Below are positions 18,771-30,029 of a DNA stretch of 64,000 bases, piece after piece. The notes under the pieces were generated by a model that was not told the DNA's origin, did no database searches, and saw only the letters and a list, made by a program, of their open reading frames with translations. A program made the translations under genes and the position numbers. Position 1 is the first letter of the stretch, and every line of letters starts with the position of its first letter. The stretch is from Aquatica leii. Taxonomy: Eukaryota; Arthropoda; Insecta; Coleoptera; Lampyridae. The DNA is taken from NCBI GenBank assembly GCA_035610365.1, contig CM069439.1:16815533-16879532 (forward strand). Direction: 5' to 3'.

Positions 18771-21700
18771 AGTCGATGCTTGTAAGAAGAATCGCCGAGG
18801 TATGATGCACATTTACGTTTTACGGTTAGATTTAATATTCTTTTATTGTTTCTAGCATTCACTACTACTTACTAAATTACGTAGTCAATACGCGTATTAA
18901 TTTTTTTGTAAATGAATTGCTTGAGCATTGTCGAGTTGTGATCGTTTTTGACACCGAATAAGTTAAGCTTAGTATTTTAATGGGATGATAATGGAACCTT
19001 GTACATGCTGCACATGTACTAAATTTAAAATTAACTACAAATTTGGAAGGAAGTCTAGCGCACGTCGTGTTTCAGAATTGGTTGTAACCAAATTAGTTGT
19101 ATCTGTAATACCACTGCGAAATACTCGTAAATTTATTTTTAGTTTTTAGAAAATGGTTGCACCTTTATTAGTACTAGCAAGGGATTGTAAACCGTAACAA
19201 CCTTTCTGCTTTTTATCACATTTTGCTGTGGACCGTATGTACTGCGAGTATACGTTCGTTTGTTATCACAATTACTCTGTGTAATAATTAACGTTCAGTT
19301 TATTTAAGCTCGGGACTCGATTTGCGGTGCCTCATACTTTTAGAAGCTATAAGTTAAGTTCAATATTAGTTTTTTTACTTTGTTTACTTACTTTATAGTA
19401 GTGTGTTGCCTAACACAAGGATTAATTATATCTGTATTGTACTCATGAATATTTGTTGATTTGATCCTTTTACAGACGTGAATTTTAAAATAAATTTACT
19501 TCCTGTTATTTTGTATGTGTTCTACTTGTATTCCTTTAGTAGTGTAGAGGCGTGAACCGGCACCTAAAATTATTCTTGTTATGGAGTCTGTTTAATCGAT
19601 TATAATCAACATTAAGGAAGTGGGTTGATTGTAGTAGTTGCTTTATCCACGCCATGCTCCGATACCAGAGCTGTCGTTTCCTATTCTTTATTGTGTTCGA
19701 AAGCAAAAGTATAGATAATGCTAAACAAAAAACAGTACCAGAAAACATGTGATGCGAGCATGTTGACTATATGAAATATAAAGTAATCAATGGCCACAGA
19801 ATTTTTTAATTTTCTATTTTTGTGAACAACAATTATTATTTTTTAATAATAACCGGTGCTTTGATGGAAAACAGTTACATTTTAATTACTAAGCTAGCAA
19901 AAACAACAAAAAATAGTAAAAACTTGGCATTTTGTATTCGTTATAATTCTGAAAAATTATTGACACAATGCAACGTTCTGGTATCGTTTTAATATACCAA
20001 ATAAAATTGAAAAGTAACAAAGTTTACAGATTATACACATTTTTAATTAAACAGATACGTTATGTACTATTTAAATAATAATCAAAATAACGTAATTGTT
20101 TACATTTTTATTTAAGTCGTTTTTAAAACCGTTATTAAACTTAAATTATATTATCATTCAACATCATTCTATTTTTTATGAAAGCATAGACTTAGTTGAT
20201 TGTAGCACGGAATACATTATGTAATCATTCAAAATTTTAAATGAACGTAAGAAATTTAATTTTATAAAATTTGCATGTGTAAACCATAACTTAAATTTAA
20301 CTAAATTTATTTAACGAAGCTAGTGGAACATTAAATGTTCAAAAACTTTTTTAAAACTTTCCAGTTAATAACTAAATAAACGTTTTGCATGTTATTACAT
20401 AAAGCTTTTGAAGTTTTAGAAGTATATTAAAGCAATACAAAATACGTTTTTTTAAACTGTTTACAATTGCAGATGAAAATTTAATTACTAAAATTAAAAT
20501 TTAATAAACAACTAACATTATTACTTTTTAATTTGTTGTAATCACACATTTACTTTTTATAGTAATTTCATCAAATAAATTGATAAATTCTCTGTATGTT
20601 TACGATCAGTAAAAACTGTATTCCATAAAAGAGCAGATCTTTCAACTCCATAAGTAGAACATCGAAAACCGAGATGTGCTTTGGCTCATGTTACCAATAG
20701 CCATATAAAAATACATATCTACGCGTGCAGAGCTGAACGAGGGCAATAAAGAGAAACGTTGTAATGAAAAGGACGCGTTGACCAGCGAATCCTCTTACGA
20801 TCGTCGTCTTGAGATCCTTTTTGCAGTTAGATATCATCATAGTGAAACGCACGAACATTACGTTATACTGAATGTATGAAATAGTCTGATAACACTTAAC
20901 TAAATGTACATTTGGTTTAAATTTAAATTTTTTAATAAATCCATTTGTAAAATCAAAAACTGTCGAACTTAAAGTGCTAAACTTAGCTTTTTTATGAAAT
21001 TATGTCAAATAAAGTAAAGTAAAAAATAACTTCTAAAACAAATTTTAATTAACTTTAGTAACTAAAAAATATATTAATAATATAATGAAAATATGTTTTT
21101 GTTTAAAATTTTTTCATTCAGGATCGTGCTGTTAAAAATGATTTCATTTATTTATTTTATTTTATTTTTACCGTAAACATTTTTTTATTTGTTTACTTGA
21201 TGTTACAATAAGAATTGGTTCAATTAGTACAAACGTTTAGGATTTTTTTATATAAATGATTTGAAAACGTTTCTTATATTCATAAATCTACGTTGCAAAT
21301 ATTTTTATTTGAAGTTAAGCTTGTGTACTAAATACCAAATACGTAATTTTAAACTTCTTTAATTTAATGTCGCATAATTTAAGAACATTTATAGAAATTT
21401 TGCTAGTATCTCTAACAAAAACAAGTTTTTGGTTACTAAATAAGCCGTATTTATTACACAGTTCTATTTAAAATGCATTGAAAAATAAATAATATTTTTT
21501 TACGTACACATTTACTTTATTATATTTGAAAAAACAAAAAAGTCGTGAGCAAAACTAGAAATTTAAAAAACAACGCCTTAAATTTTTCAGTATGTTGTAT
21601 TTGTCGTCAACTAAATGTACCCAAAACGGATTTACAAAAGTTTTTAAAAACCCTATTTTTGTAAAAATTTGTTTTCTAGAAACTGTATCTCTTTAATTAT

Positions 21701-23445
21701 GGATTTTATTAACGAAATTATAATTATACTCTTTTTAATTATAAATATAAATAAAATACAGATTTATATTTATTTTTTAATTAAAAAAATATATTGAAAA
21801 GTAATGTGATAGAATACTAATTTTTTCAGTATTTTTTAAATTACAATTATAATCTTACTTATTTATAACCATAAAGTGAATTTAATTGAATTAGCTCAAA
21901 TCTATGTAACTTTGAGAGTCTTAAGTGGAACGTACGTCAACTTATAAGTAGTTTGGCTAGTAATATCTTAATTATTTACATAATTTTTATATTACAAATT
22001 TAGTTAATGTTTTACAATTTATACTACAATGCTCTAACGTTTTTTTACGATTGGGAAAAATGTTTTTAATGTTTGAATAGCTTTTAGTACGTGCAAAGAT
22101 ATGCAGGCTTTTTAATTCCTTTATAAACCCTTTTAAACACCTACATCGGTCGAAATTTATTCTTTTATCAGAAAAGCAGTCGTAATGTTCGTTCATGATA
22201 TTTCAAGTTCCAAGTGCTTGAATTCAAAAGCATTACAAACTGCTTTTTGCTATTTGCTCTGCTTTCTATTTGCCGAAAGAGCGTCGAGATGAAATTATGC
22301 ATGAAGAAGCATAGAGGACAACCACTCCAAAAAATACGTATTCCTGTCCTAGAAAGAAGTTTTTATGTGCGTGATTCTGATTTACTGTTTTCGTAGAAAT
22401 GTATTCCTTCTTAAACATCTTTGTTTTGCCTATGTGATGTATTCATAAATTTTATTTTTTACGTAAAATTTATCATATCGTTTATTCATAAAAGTTTAGA
22501 ATTTATCAAAACAATTTACGTAAACTACATTTTTCTTAATAAATATAAATTGGCGTCCATTCAACTCGAATAATTTCTTGAGTAAAATATCTTGGTATAT
22601 TTTTATTTCATTATTGCCAAAGCGTAACAAACTAATACATTTAAAATTTGTTACTTTGTTTTGTTTTAATTAGAACTAAACAAAAATAAAACAAAAAAGT
22701 CAGTTTAAATTAATTATTGATTGTAATTTATTTTAAAATCTCGCTAAAAATAAAAAAGGTTTTTAGAAATCAATCAAATTAAAAATCTAAATTAATTTAA
22801 AATCAAAAACGATGGTAATTTTTCTGCAATACTAATATTGCATTGTGTGCATTTACTAAATTGCGTTAAAAAATCGAACTAAGTACACCCAACATATTTG
22901 GTTATAGTATAAACAGTGGAAGCTACAGACCACTTTTTAGCATGCTGCATTTTTAGAACCTGGACGACAATAGATTTTGATCATACAATAATTTCTCTTA
23001 CTTAAAATAATAAACATTTCAAATGCAGACATTTATTTAGATTTGCAACCAAATGCTCACGATGTATAATACAACGCACATCGAGAACATTGAGTGCTGC
23101 TTGTTACAGATGCACTATGAAACTTTTGCGACAGTTCATGACTGCTGGAGCACCGTCAGTAGCCGGTAACTAAATACTTGGAATAGAAATAATTTTCACA
23201 ATTCACTCTTTGTATCAGTTTCTAAATTTTTAGCAAACAGTAACTTTTAAAAAAAGTTTTGTTCTTTTATGAATCGTATATATTACAAGAGTGGTTATTT
23301 CATTAATTTTCCATTGCACTAAATTAATGCTCAAAGGAATCATAGTCTGGCGCTGTCATAAAGAATTTAACTGTCACACTAATTATGTGTGATTGTTCTG
23401 CTTGTGCAATGAACAATAAAATAATATATGAAGCTTGTAGCCCGT
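18771..23445. other. AT-rich noncoding stretch
   Basis: No recognisable coding sequence or transposon motif. Short open frames at 19536-19748, 21987-22196 and 22214-22396 show no family likeness and lie in low-complexity AT context. A slightly more G+C-rich patch near 20700-20830 is not open in any convincing frame. Confidence 0.55.
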
Positions 23446-23465
23446 CCTACTTTTACTTTTACTTT

Positions 23466-23545
23466 AGGAGTATCTAGTTACATATCTAGATACATTGGAC
23501 AAAATGTAACTGTATCTGTATCTAAATACATTTCTTGTATTAGAC
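23466..23545. repeat. GTATCTAGATAC-type subterminal repeats, left cluster
   Basis: AGTATCTAGTTACATATCTAG, then ACTGTATCTGTATCTAAATAC. This is the same motif family as 26600-26745. Confidence 0.7.
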
Positions 23546-23630
23546 ATAAAACTTTCACCATAAAACATATTAAAATATTTTTAGGGTAAATGGTGTATTA
23601 TTTGTTTATTTAGAATAATATAAATGGGAG

Positions 23631-23660
23631 CTTTCGAACTTGGTCTAAGTTCTTCGGCAG
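23631..23660 (-). ncRNA. Hammerhead-like motif, PLE-2 left tail (box mutated)
   Basis: Minus strand CTGCCGA, stem GAACTT / loop AGACC / AAGTTC, then GAAA. The first box should be CTGANGA; here its A is C, so this copy is probably inactive. Same position in the tail as the motif at 25781. Confidence 0.4.
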
Positions 23661-23739
23661 GCAAAATTAAATTAATTTGACAATTGTAAAAACTAATGTA
23701 ACTAAAAACAATGACTATAAGGGAACTAGATAATAATAG

Positions 23740-25443
23740 AAATTGTTTTAGTTTTCTCAAAGTTTATATCATGAAGAGTGTCAAATGCATGTTCGGCAAT
23801 GGCAGACTTAGTAGGTTGTAGTAAACGAAGATATCTTTTATGTTCTTTTAATCTCGTATCTATAGTTCTACCAGTTTCGCCAATATATACCTTGCCACAG
23901 GTGCATGGACTTGGTACACACCACAGGTATTGTAAGGTATTGTGTCTTTAATAGGATTTAACAAATTTTTAATTTTAGTAGTAGTATTATAAGCTACTTT
24001 TATCTTATGTCTACTTAGTATTCTTCCAATTTTGTCACTTATGTTGGAAACAAAAGGTGGAATAACAAAGTTTTGGTTAATAGTTGAATCATCTGTTAAA
24101 GTAGGTCTTGTTTTTGGTCTAAGAAACTTTTTAATTTGTTCTTTATTAAAACCATTTCTTATAAAAACTTTCTTAAGGTGTTCTAATTTTTCTTGTAATT
24201 TATCTTGGTGAAAAATTATTGTTGCTTAGGACGATTGTGCGAATCGTCCTAAGTTTCTGAGCTGGGTGATCATGGGAATTTGCGTTTATGTATTGATCTG
24301 TGTATGTTGGTTTTCGATAAACTGAATGTATTAAAGTGCCATCTGGTTTTCTTTCTATTTTTACATCAAGAAAAGGTAAGGTACCATTAATTTCTTTTTC
24401 AATACTAAATTTTATGTTTGGATGTCGATTGTTAAGGTATTGAAGAAACATTTGTAGTTCATCTAAACCATGAGACCAAATTGCAAAAATATCATCTTCA
24501 TATCTTAGTCATAATTTTGGTTTTTTAGATGCAGATTTTAAAGCTTTTTCTTCAAAATATTTCATATAATAATTAGCAATAGATGGAGAAATTGGCGATC
24601 CCATTGCTACACTATCTATCTGTTTGTAGTATTCACCATTAAACAAAAAGAATGATGTTGTCAAACAATTTTCAAATAACTTGATGGTATTATTATCAAA
24701 CTTCGTTGTAAAAGTTGTAAAGTATCAAGTATTGGTACTTTAGTGAACAACGAGAAAACACCAAAACTAACCATTAAATCATTTGAAGATAATTTCTGTT
24801 TACTAATTACGTCCAATAAAATGTTGTGTGTTCTTTATAAATGAATTACTCAAGCCAATATAAGGTTTTAGTATAGCATTTAAATACTTAGATAGTTCAT
24901 AACTTGTCAATCCAATACAGCTAACAATTGGTCAAAGAGGTGTATTTGGCTTATGTATTTTTGGTAATCTATAGAACCTTGGAATAAGAGGATCTTGTGG
25001 TGTTAGTTTCTTTATGGTTTCCGTTGATAAATTACTTGCTTTTAATAATTTTGTTGTTAATACTTTGAACTTGTTATTTGGATTTTGAAGAAGTTTTATG
25101 TAAGTGGTGGGATCATTGAGTAAGTTGTTAGCTTTGTTAATGTATTCCTTTTTTCCATTAACACAGTAGCTTTTCCTTTGTCGGCTGGTGCAATTATAAG
25201 ATTATTGTTATTTTTTAAATCTTTTAATGCTTGGTATTCTGAACTGGTTAGATTCTTCTGTGGAAGTTTTGCTTTTCGGAGTATCCTGGTAGTTTCAAAT
25301 CTGATCTCGACTGCTTCACGATCTGGAAGATGGCTGATGCTGGCTTCAATGTTGGAGATAATGTCCTCAACAGGAATTCTTGAAGGAGCAACAGCAAAAT
25401 CCAAACCTTTGGACAAAACAGAACGAGCAGTATCGGAGCGCAA
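23740..25443 (-). pseudogene. PLE-2 reverse transcriptase and GIY-YIG endonuclease, heavily decayed
   Basis: The N-terminal ORF (25443-25096) gives SVLSKGLDFAVAPSRIPVED and IIAPADKGKATVL, matching the start of the RT in the 15.6-kb PLE. Middle parts are scattered over several frames. 24451-24200 gives INGTLPFLDVKIERKPDGTL and HSVYRKPTYTDQYINANSHD. The nuclease (about 23930-23740) reads CGKVYIGETGRTIDTRLKEH, then SAIAEHAFDTLHDINFEKTK, and stops short: the segment with the conserved Glu and Asn is deleted between two similar TTCTA/TTATTATCTAG stretches. Many stops and frameshifts. Non-functional. Confidence 0.85.
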
Positions 25444-25454
25444 GTTATTTATTT

Positions 25455-25604
25455 AACTTTGAGAAAACTAAAACAATTTCTAAAACAAAGAACTGAAAAT
25501 CAAGCAAGATTAGAGAAGCTATTGAAATTATCAAACATCCCAACAATTTCAATAGAGACAGTGCTTACGAACTTTCTGACACATGGTTACTTGTTATTTC
25601 TTAA
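25455..25604 (+). pseudogene. PLE-2 endonuclease C-terminus, inverted copy
   Basis: The plus-strand frame reads NFEKTKTISKTKN, a stop, then IREAIEIIKHPNNFNRDSAY and LSDTWLLVIS with a stop at 25602. It matches RESIEIIKHPNNFNRDHGFE of the PLE at 15.6 kb and supplies exactly the GIY-YIG end (Glu, Asn) that is deleted from the minus-strand copy. Confidence 0.85.
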
Positions 25605-25780
25605 TCTTAATTTGTCCACCATTGACACTTAAGCTACGTCTAGAGTTTTTATGGTGGTTTTCCTTTAGACCTTCGAGCAAATGCTGTAGCTAAATAACTT
25701 GCGCTTATTATCTAGTTCCTTTATAGTTATTGTTTTTAGTTACCTTAGTTTTTACAATTGTCAAATTAATTTAATTTTGC

Positions 25781-25810
25781 CTGACGAAGAACTTGGACCA
25801 AGTTCGAAAG
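25781..25810 (+). ncRNA. Hammerhead-like motif, PLE-2 right tail
   Basis: CTGACGA, stem GAACTT / loop GGACC / AAGTTC, then GAAAG. Both core boxes fit the hammerhead consensus (CTGANGA and GAAA) and stem II pairs perfectly over six bases. The outer stems were not resolved. Confidence 0.45.
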
Positions 25811-26363
25811 CTCGCATTTATATTATTCTAAATAAATAATACACCATTTACCCTAAAAATATTTTAACATTTTTTGTAGTATTTGAATGGTTTAGATACT
25901 TAGATACTTGCACAAATTGTAATTTAAACAAGTTTTTACTAAACATTGCGGTAGATTTTTTGTCAGTTCATCATGTACATTACAATTGGAAATTTCGTAT
26001 TCGTTAGGTGTTTTAGGAGTGCAATTCCTTGAGCGTTGCCAATTCTAGTAGAATTTCACAAAATTTGGGATTTTATAGTAGCGAGTATTTTATGGGTATT
26101 AGAAGCTGTTGTGGAATTTTAGGGAAAATCGTGTATGAACCTACATTTTATCTAGTATCACTTGAGAAATGTGGCTTGTTAGCATTTATATCAACGAACC
26201 AAATTTATAATACTTTAAAAAAAAAATAAAAAAAAAATTCAACTTTGTGAAACTATGAGTACAATTGTGGAACTTTTATAGTTTGTGCAGGGAATCGCGA
26301 CAAAGTTAATTGGCAACATCAAATTTCTTCATCAGCTCAAATAGAGCAAAGCAGAGCAAAGAA

Positions 26364-26477
26364 GTGGAGAGACTTTTTAGTGTTAGTAGTTTACTATTAA
26401 CTCTACGTCGAAATAGAATGTCTGACGAGACATTTAAAATGCTAATAATTTTAAAACAAAATAAACTTTATTTGTAA
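26364..26477 (+). pseudogene. hAT transposase C-terminal dimerisation fragment
   Basis: The frame reads VERLFSVSSLLLTLRRNRMS, then ETFKMLIILKQNKLYL and a stop. This is the conserved end of hAT transposases (S-x-E-R-x-F-S ... R-R-N-x-L ... E-x-x-x-L-x-x-L-K-x-N) that holds the dimer together. The upstream catalytic region is not recognisable. It sits about 280 bp inside the CAGTGTTG terminus, as expected. Confidence 0.75.
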
Positions 26478-26599
26478 ATTTGTATTTTTATGCGATTAAG
26501 GTTTATAATTTAATGTTTTGTTTAATACAGTTATTGTGTTTTCAGCTAAACAAAATAGACACTATGTTTTAAATGTTATTTCATAATTTTGTGGAAAAT

Positions 26600-26757
26600 G
26601 TATTTGACATGCATCTAGATACTTTCTTAAAGTATCTGTAATTGTATCTAGATACTTTTTTTGAAAATGTATTTTATCTGTATCTAGATACAATTTATGA
26701 AAAGTATCTGTATCTGTATCTAGATACTAGAAAAAAAGTATCTATTACAACACTGGT
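26600..26757 (-). repeat. GTATCTAGATAC-type subterminal repeats and hAT terminus, right cluster
   Basis: Five or six copies of (GTATCTGTATCTAGATAC) separated by A/T runs, ending in the terminal inverted-repeat sequence CAGTGTTG read on the minus strand. Confidence 0.75.
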
Positions 26758-26844
26758 CCTAGAGAACACTGTAAAAAGATTTAATGTCGGTCACTTTTTA
26801 GTAAATTAAACACATAGGTAAGGATTGGTGTCTAGTAGTGAGCG

Positions 26845-26905
26845 TATTTCGGTTACAACATTGACACGGTCTAAACCCGGAAGACTTTCTTATCTTAGCA
26901 CTGTT
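26845..26905 (+). repeat. Isolated fragment of the 15.6-kb PLE pseudo-LTR
   Basis: CGGTTACAACATTGACACGG, TCTAAACCCGGAAGAC and TTCTTATCTTAGCAC align with 18470-18515 (CGGTTGCAACTATAACACGG and so on). It is diverged, shows no coding part, and is therefore an older solo piece of the same PLE family. Confidence 0.7.
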
Positions 26906-29429
26906 TATTATTATTAAACAAGATATTCCTTATGATTCGTTTTATGTTTTAAAAATAGAATAAGTCTTAATTTTACTTAGCAGTGATAAAAAATGATTAT
27001 AGTAATTGCAGAATTAGATCCGCGCGAGCTTCCGCCTTGTACGCTGCAAAAACGATACAATATAGATGAAAATTGCGTATAAACAATTTATTGAGCACAA
27101 AATTTACTACAAAAAAGTCCGCCGGAGTGTATAATTATATCTAATAATTTAAGAGTTACAGAATTTTAATGTAATTTTGGTGCAACTTTGCACACTTGTT
27201 TCTTCTAAACTGTTGAACGTAATTGTACCCTTTCGCCGACTTTTTTTTATAGTAAATTTTGTCTTCTATAAAAATGTTTATGTGCAACTTTCTTCTATCT
27301 TGCACCGTTTTAGGATAATAGTTTATTAGTTATTTTAAATTATTAAGCAAATCATTTCAATACAAAAATTGTGGCGGTTTTAATGCTGGTGTAATATTAC
27401 GACATCGACAGAGCTACCCTTAGCTGCAAAAAAGCCGCGTTGGTCATCAAAAGCAACTCGACAGAAACACACATGTTCTACAAAACCGATAATTTATGTT
27501 CAAATTTTAAAATGCGTAAACAAAATAATTTAATAAACCTGATTTATAAAGTATTATAATAAAAACTACCAGTAATTACTAGTTTAAATCATAAACGATT
27601 TCACTGTAAAGTTATCAACATAGAAGGAAAGTAAGTAAAATAAAATTTGAGTAAGTTTTGAATGTCAAAATTGTATCAACAGTCAAACAATTGTAAAGAT
27701 TATTAGCCTTATAAATCTATTAAGACTAGAGGAAGGATTCATAGTTCACCTCTTTAATGCGTTTTATAGTCAGTAGCACATTTGTTCAATACTAATAGGA
27801 GAAAAAATTGTAGAATTTCTAAAAAAAATAGAATTTAATAAAAAAGCATGTCGATTATTTTGCGTCGCGAAATGTTCTTATTGCGAGTCCAATCTGCTGT
27901 AAGTTTTCTTTAGATATGACAAGGAATCGCAAACGCGACAAATCGTTGAACAAAATTGAATTTTTAAACTGTGGATGCACATTTCCAAAGATGAAATCTC
28001 CACTTTGCAACTTTTACATCTGAAAAGATGTGGCAACGTAGCTCGAATCGTGTCATAATCTTAGAAGCTGTAGAACTGCGAACTGCCATAAAACTCGGGT
28101 AAAGTCTAGTAATCATTTAGTTTTGTTGTTTTTTTAAAAATGCGCATCAACTCGTTAGAGTGTGGTGAAGCAATTGTCAGGAATCACGCGATATAAATTG
28201 TTTATTTAATCAATGAATGATTTATTTAATCCAAACGTATTCAATCAAAGTCTGGCTGAATTTCTAAAAGTTCCATTTTGGCTTTAAAATTGATTGTGTT
28301 TATAAAAAATTTTACATTTATCCGAATGCTTTTCAACGTATCTAAGCCAGCAGAAAATGAGTCAATGGACGTAAATCACAATTTTACAACCTTTCCTTGC
28401 ATAACATGCTTGTGAGCGCAATATTATTATTTGAGCTTTGTGAAGGTGACTTTTTCTCTTCAAAATATTTTGTGTCAAATAGAGTTTAATGATTTGAGAT
28501 TTTGTTTCTTGCTTTGTGTTTCCTACCGTACATCACTTGGAAAAGAAAAGCTAAGCGTTACCAACACAGCCCAAATACCCATTTTTGGGCTTCTCTAGAA
28601 AAATTTTCTACAAAAGATGTGCCCTCCAGTTTGCAATCATTTTGCACTAAACTATTACATACTACTAAAGCTATAATTGGGAAACAGTAGCCGGGACTGT
28701 TTGGATTTAAAGTTTTTAATACTAATTCAATTTTTGTTTCTCTTAGAGAGATAAAGGGCAAACAGATTGAACTATAAAAATAGAAAAAATTAGTGACGCC
28801 GGCCAATTTATATGGCATGATGTTTGTTTAAGTGCATGGATTTAAGATAACGCGATCGGGTTTCTCTTTAGATATGTCACTGGAAGCTACCCAAGTAACA
28901 AAGTGGTTTTATCATTCCTAAATTAGAAAACTTTTCAATTTTATTGTAGTTATGTTGTTGCTCTCTAAATGTAAAATGGTTCTATTAAAGTTGTCTGGAA
29001 GATTATCTTGTTATCTATTTAAAATTGTTTTTTAAATCGATGTTTAGAACGTTCTTATATCAAAATTATAAAACTGCTTATGAGATAAGTATAAAAGTGT
29101 TTTGTAAACGTTTAAATAATATTGGCTATAAGACATTCACCCCTTACAAATATTAATTGATTTATAATAGCTTTGTAACTATGTCATTTATCACTTTAGA
29201 ACTGTTTTATACAACTGTTTTAATAAAGTATGTGACTACGTTATATAATTGGTGTATTAGTAATATTATATAACAATTTTGCTTTCTGGATCAGATTATT
29301 TACAACGGAAGTTCCAATATAACTGTTAATTAAAAGGACACAAAGCCCCAGTTATAAAAATAAGAGAAAAGCAGTTATAGAGCAATACTACTATTAAAGC
29401 GCAAAATTATTGTGTTAAATATAGTTATA
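26906..29429. other. AT-rich noncoding stretch
   Basis: Nothing recognised. An open frame at 28558-28818 on the minus strand (86 codons, start MPYKLAGVTNFFYFYSSICL) has no family likeness that I know and is left unassigned. Confidence 0.5.
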
Positions 29430-29620
29430 AAACAATTCGGATATACTGGCGTAATAGAAAACCACCTGATTTACCAGCATATCTACAACCGTTTGTCAAA
29501 GAAGCTAAAATAATTATTTCAGAAGGATTAATAATGAATGGATCGCAGCTTATTGTTAAGTTACGCTGCTTTATATGTGATTCGCCTGCTCGACCATTCT
29601 CATTAACTTTGTATTATTGA
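29430..29620 (+). pseudogene. CACTA-like (EnSpm group) transposase fragment
   Basis: The frame reads PPDLPAYLQPFVKEAKIIIS and, after GLIMNGS, QLIVKLRCFICDSPARPFSL. A leucine-rich helix followed by G-I-x-x-(D/N)-G and the C-D-x-P-A-R signature is typical of insect CACTA-like transposases, just after the second acidic block. About 55 residues are recognisable; both sides are eroded. It could belong to another transposase type sharing the CDxPAR signature. Confidence 0.5.
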
Positions 29621-30029
29621 ATACGCGATTAAAAATTCATCAAAATATAATCACATTTGTAAAATACGATGCTGTCGTGTTAACTTTTACATACACTAAG
29701 GTAATTAAATTTGAACGTTTTATAAGTTTTCTATTGTGGGCAATTATAGTTGTCAGGAAATAAAGATGCAATAAACACAATTTTATTCACATGGAGTATC
29801 ATTTATCCATAATCCGAAGATATACATAATATAAAAAAACCACATAAAACGTAATTTACATAAACTTCATTATTCTTAACGTACATGTATCCTTATTTTT
29901 ATTTTTATAATCTCCTACTGTGCTCCTACCTTACCTGCTTTAAGATGTTGTCACGTGTTGCGCGCGGTTGCCAGCTTGTGCATAAAATCTTACAACAATT
30001 TATTTGACTACACTATATGCATCATAATT
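29621..30029. other. AT-rich spacer
   Basis: No gene or repeat recognised. Confidence 0.5.

Larger units (their letters stand above)
23563..25870 (-). mobile_element. Second Penelope-like element, older family, with inverted tail at its 5' end
   Basis: The outer ends are inverted copies of each other: 23566-23760 matches 25680-25868 in reverse complement, starting TTAAAATATTTTTAGGGTAA. The minus-strand coding region (about 23740-25443) holds RT and GIY-YIG remnants. At 25455-25868 the end of the coding region plus the 3' tail is present again on the plus strand, so the 5' end carries an inverted 3' fragment of about 414 bp. It is distinct from the PLE at 15.6 kb in tail sequence and much more decayed. 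It inserted into hAT-derived sequence. Confidence 0.85.
23446..26757 (+). mobile_element. hAT-like element shell split by a PLE insertion
   Basis: The right end is ...ACAACACTG (reverse complement CAGTGTTG), a usual hAT terminus, preceded by clustered GTATCTAGATAC-type subterminal repeats (26600-26745). Similar repeats at 23466-23545 mark the left side. A hAT C-terminal coding fragment lies at 26364-26477 and the PLE occupies 23563-25870. GTCCTA occurs just outside the right end and at about 23449 on the left, a possible decayed 8-bp duplication, but no CAGTG start is visible on the left. The left boundary is therefore uncertain. Confidence 0.6.

Noticed and set aside
23466..26745. GTATCTAGATAC repeats as a possible independent satellite
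   Set aside because: They stop at a hAT-type terminus and flank hAT coding sequence, so they are better explained as subterminal repeats.
28558..28818. 86-codon minus-strand ORF
   Set aside because: No family likeness, no neighbour, and length within chance for a less AT-rich patch.
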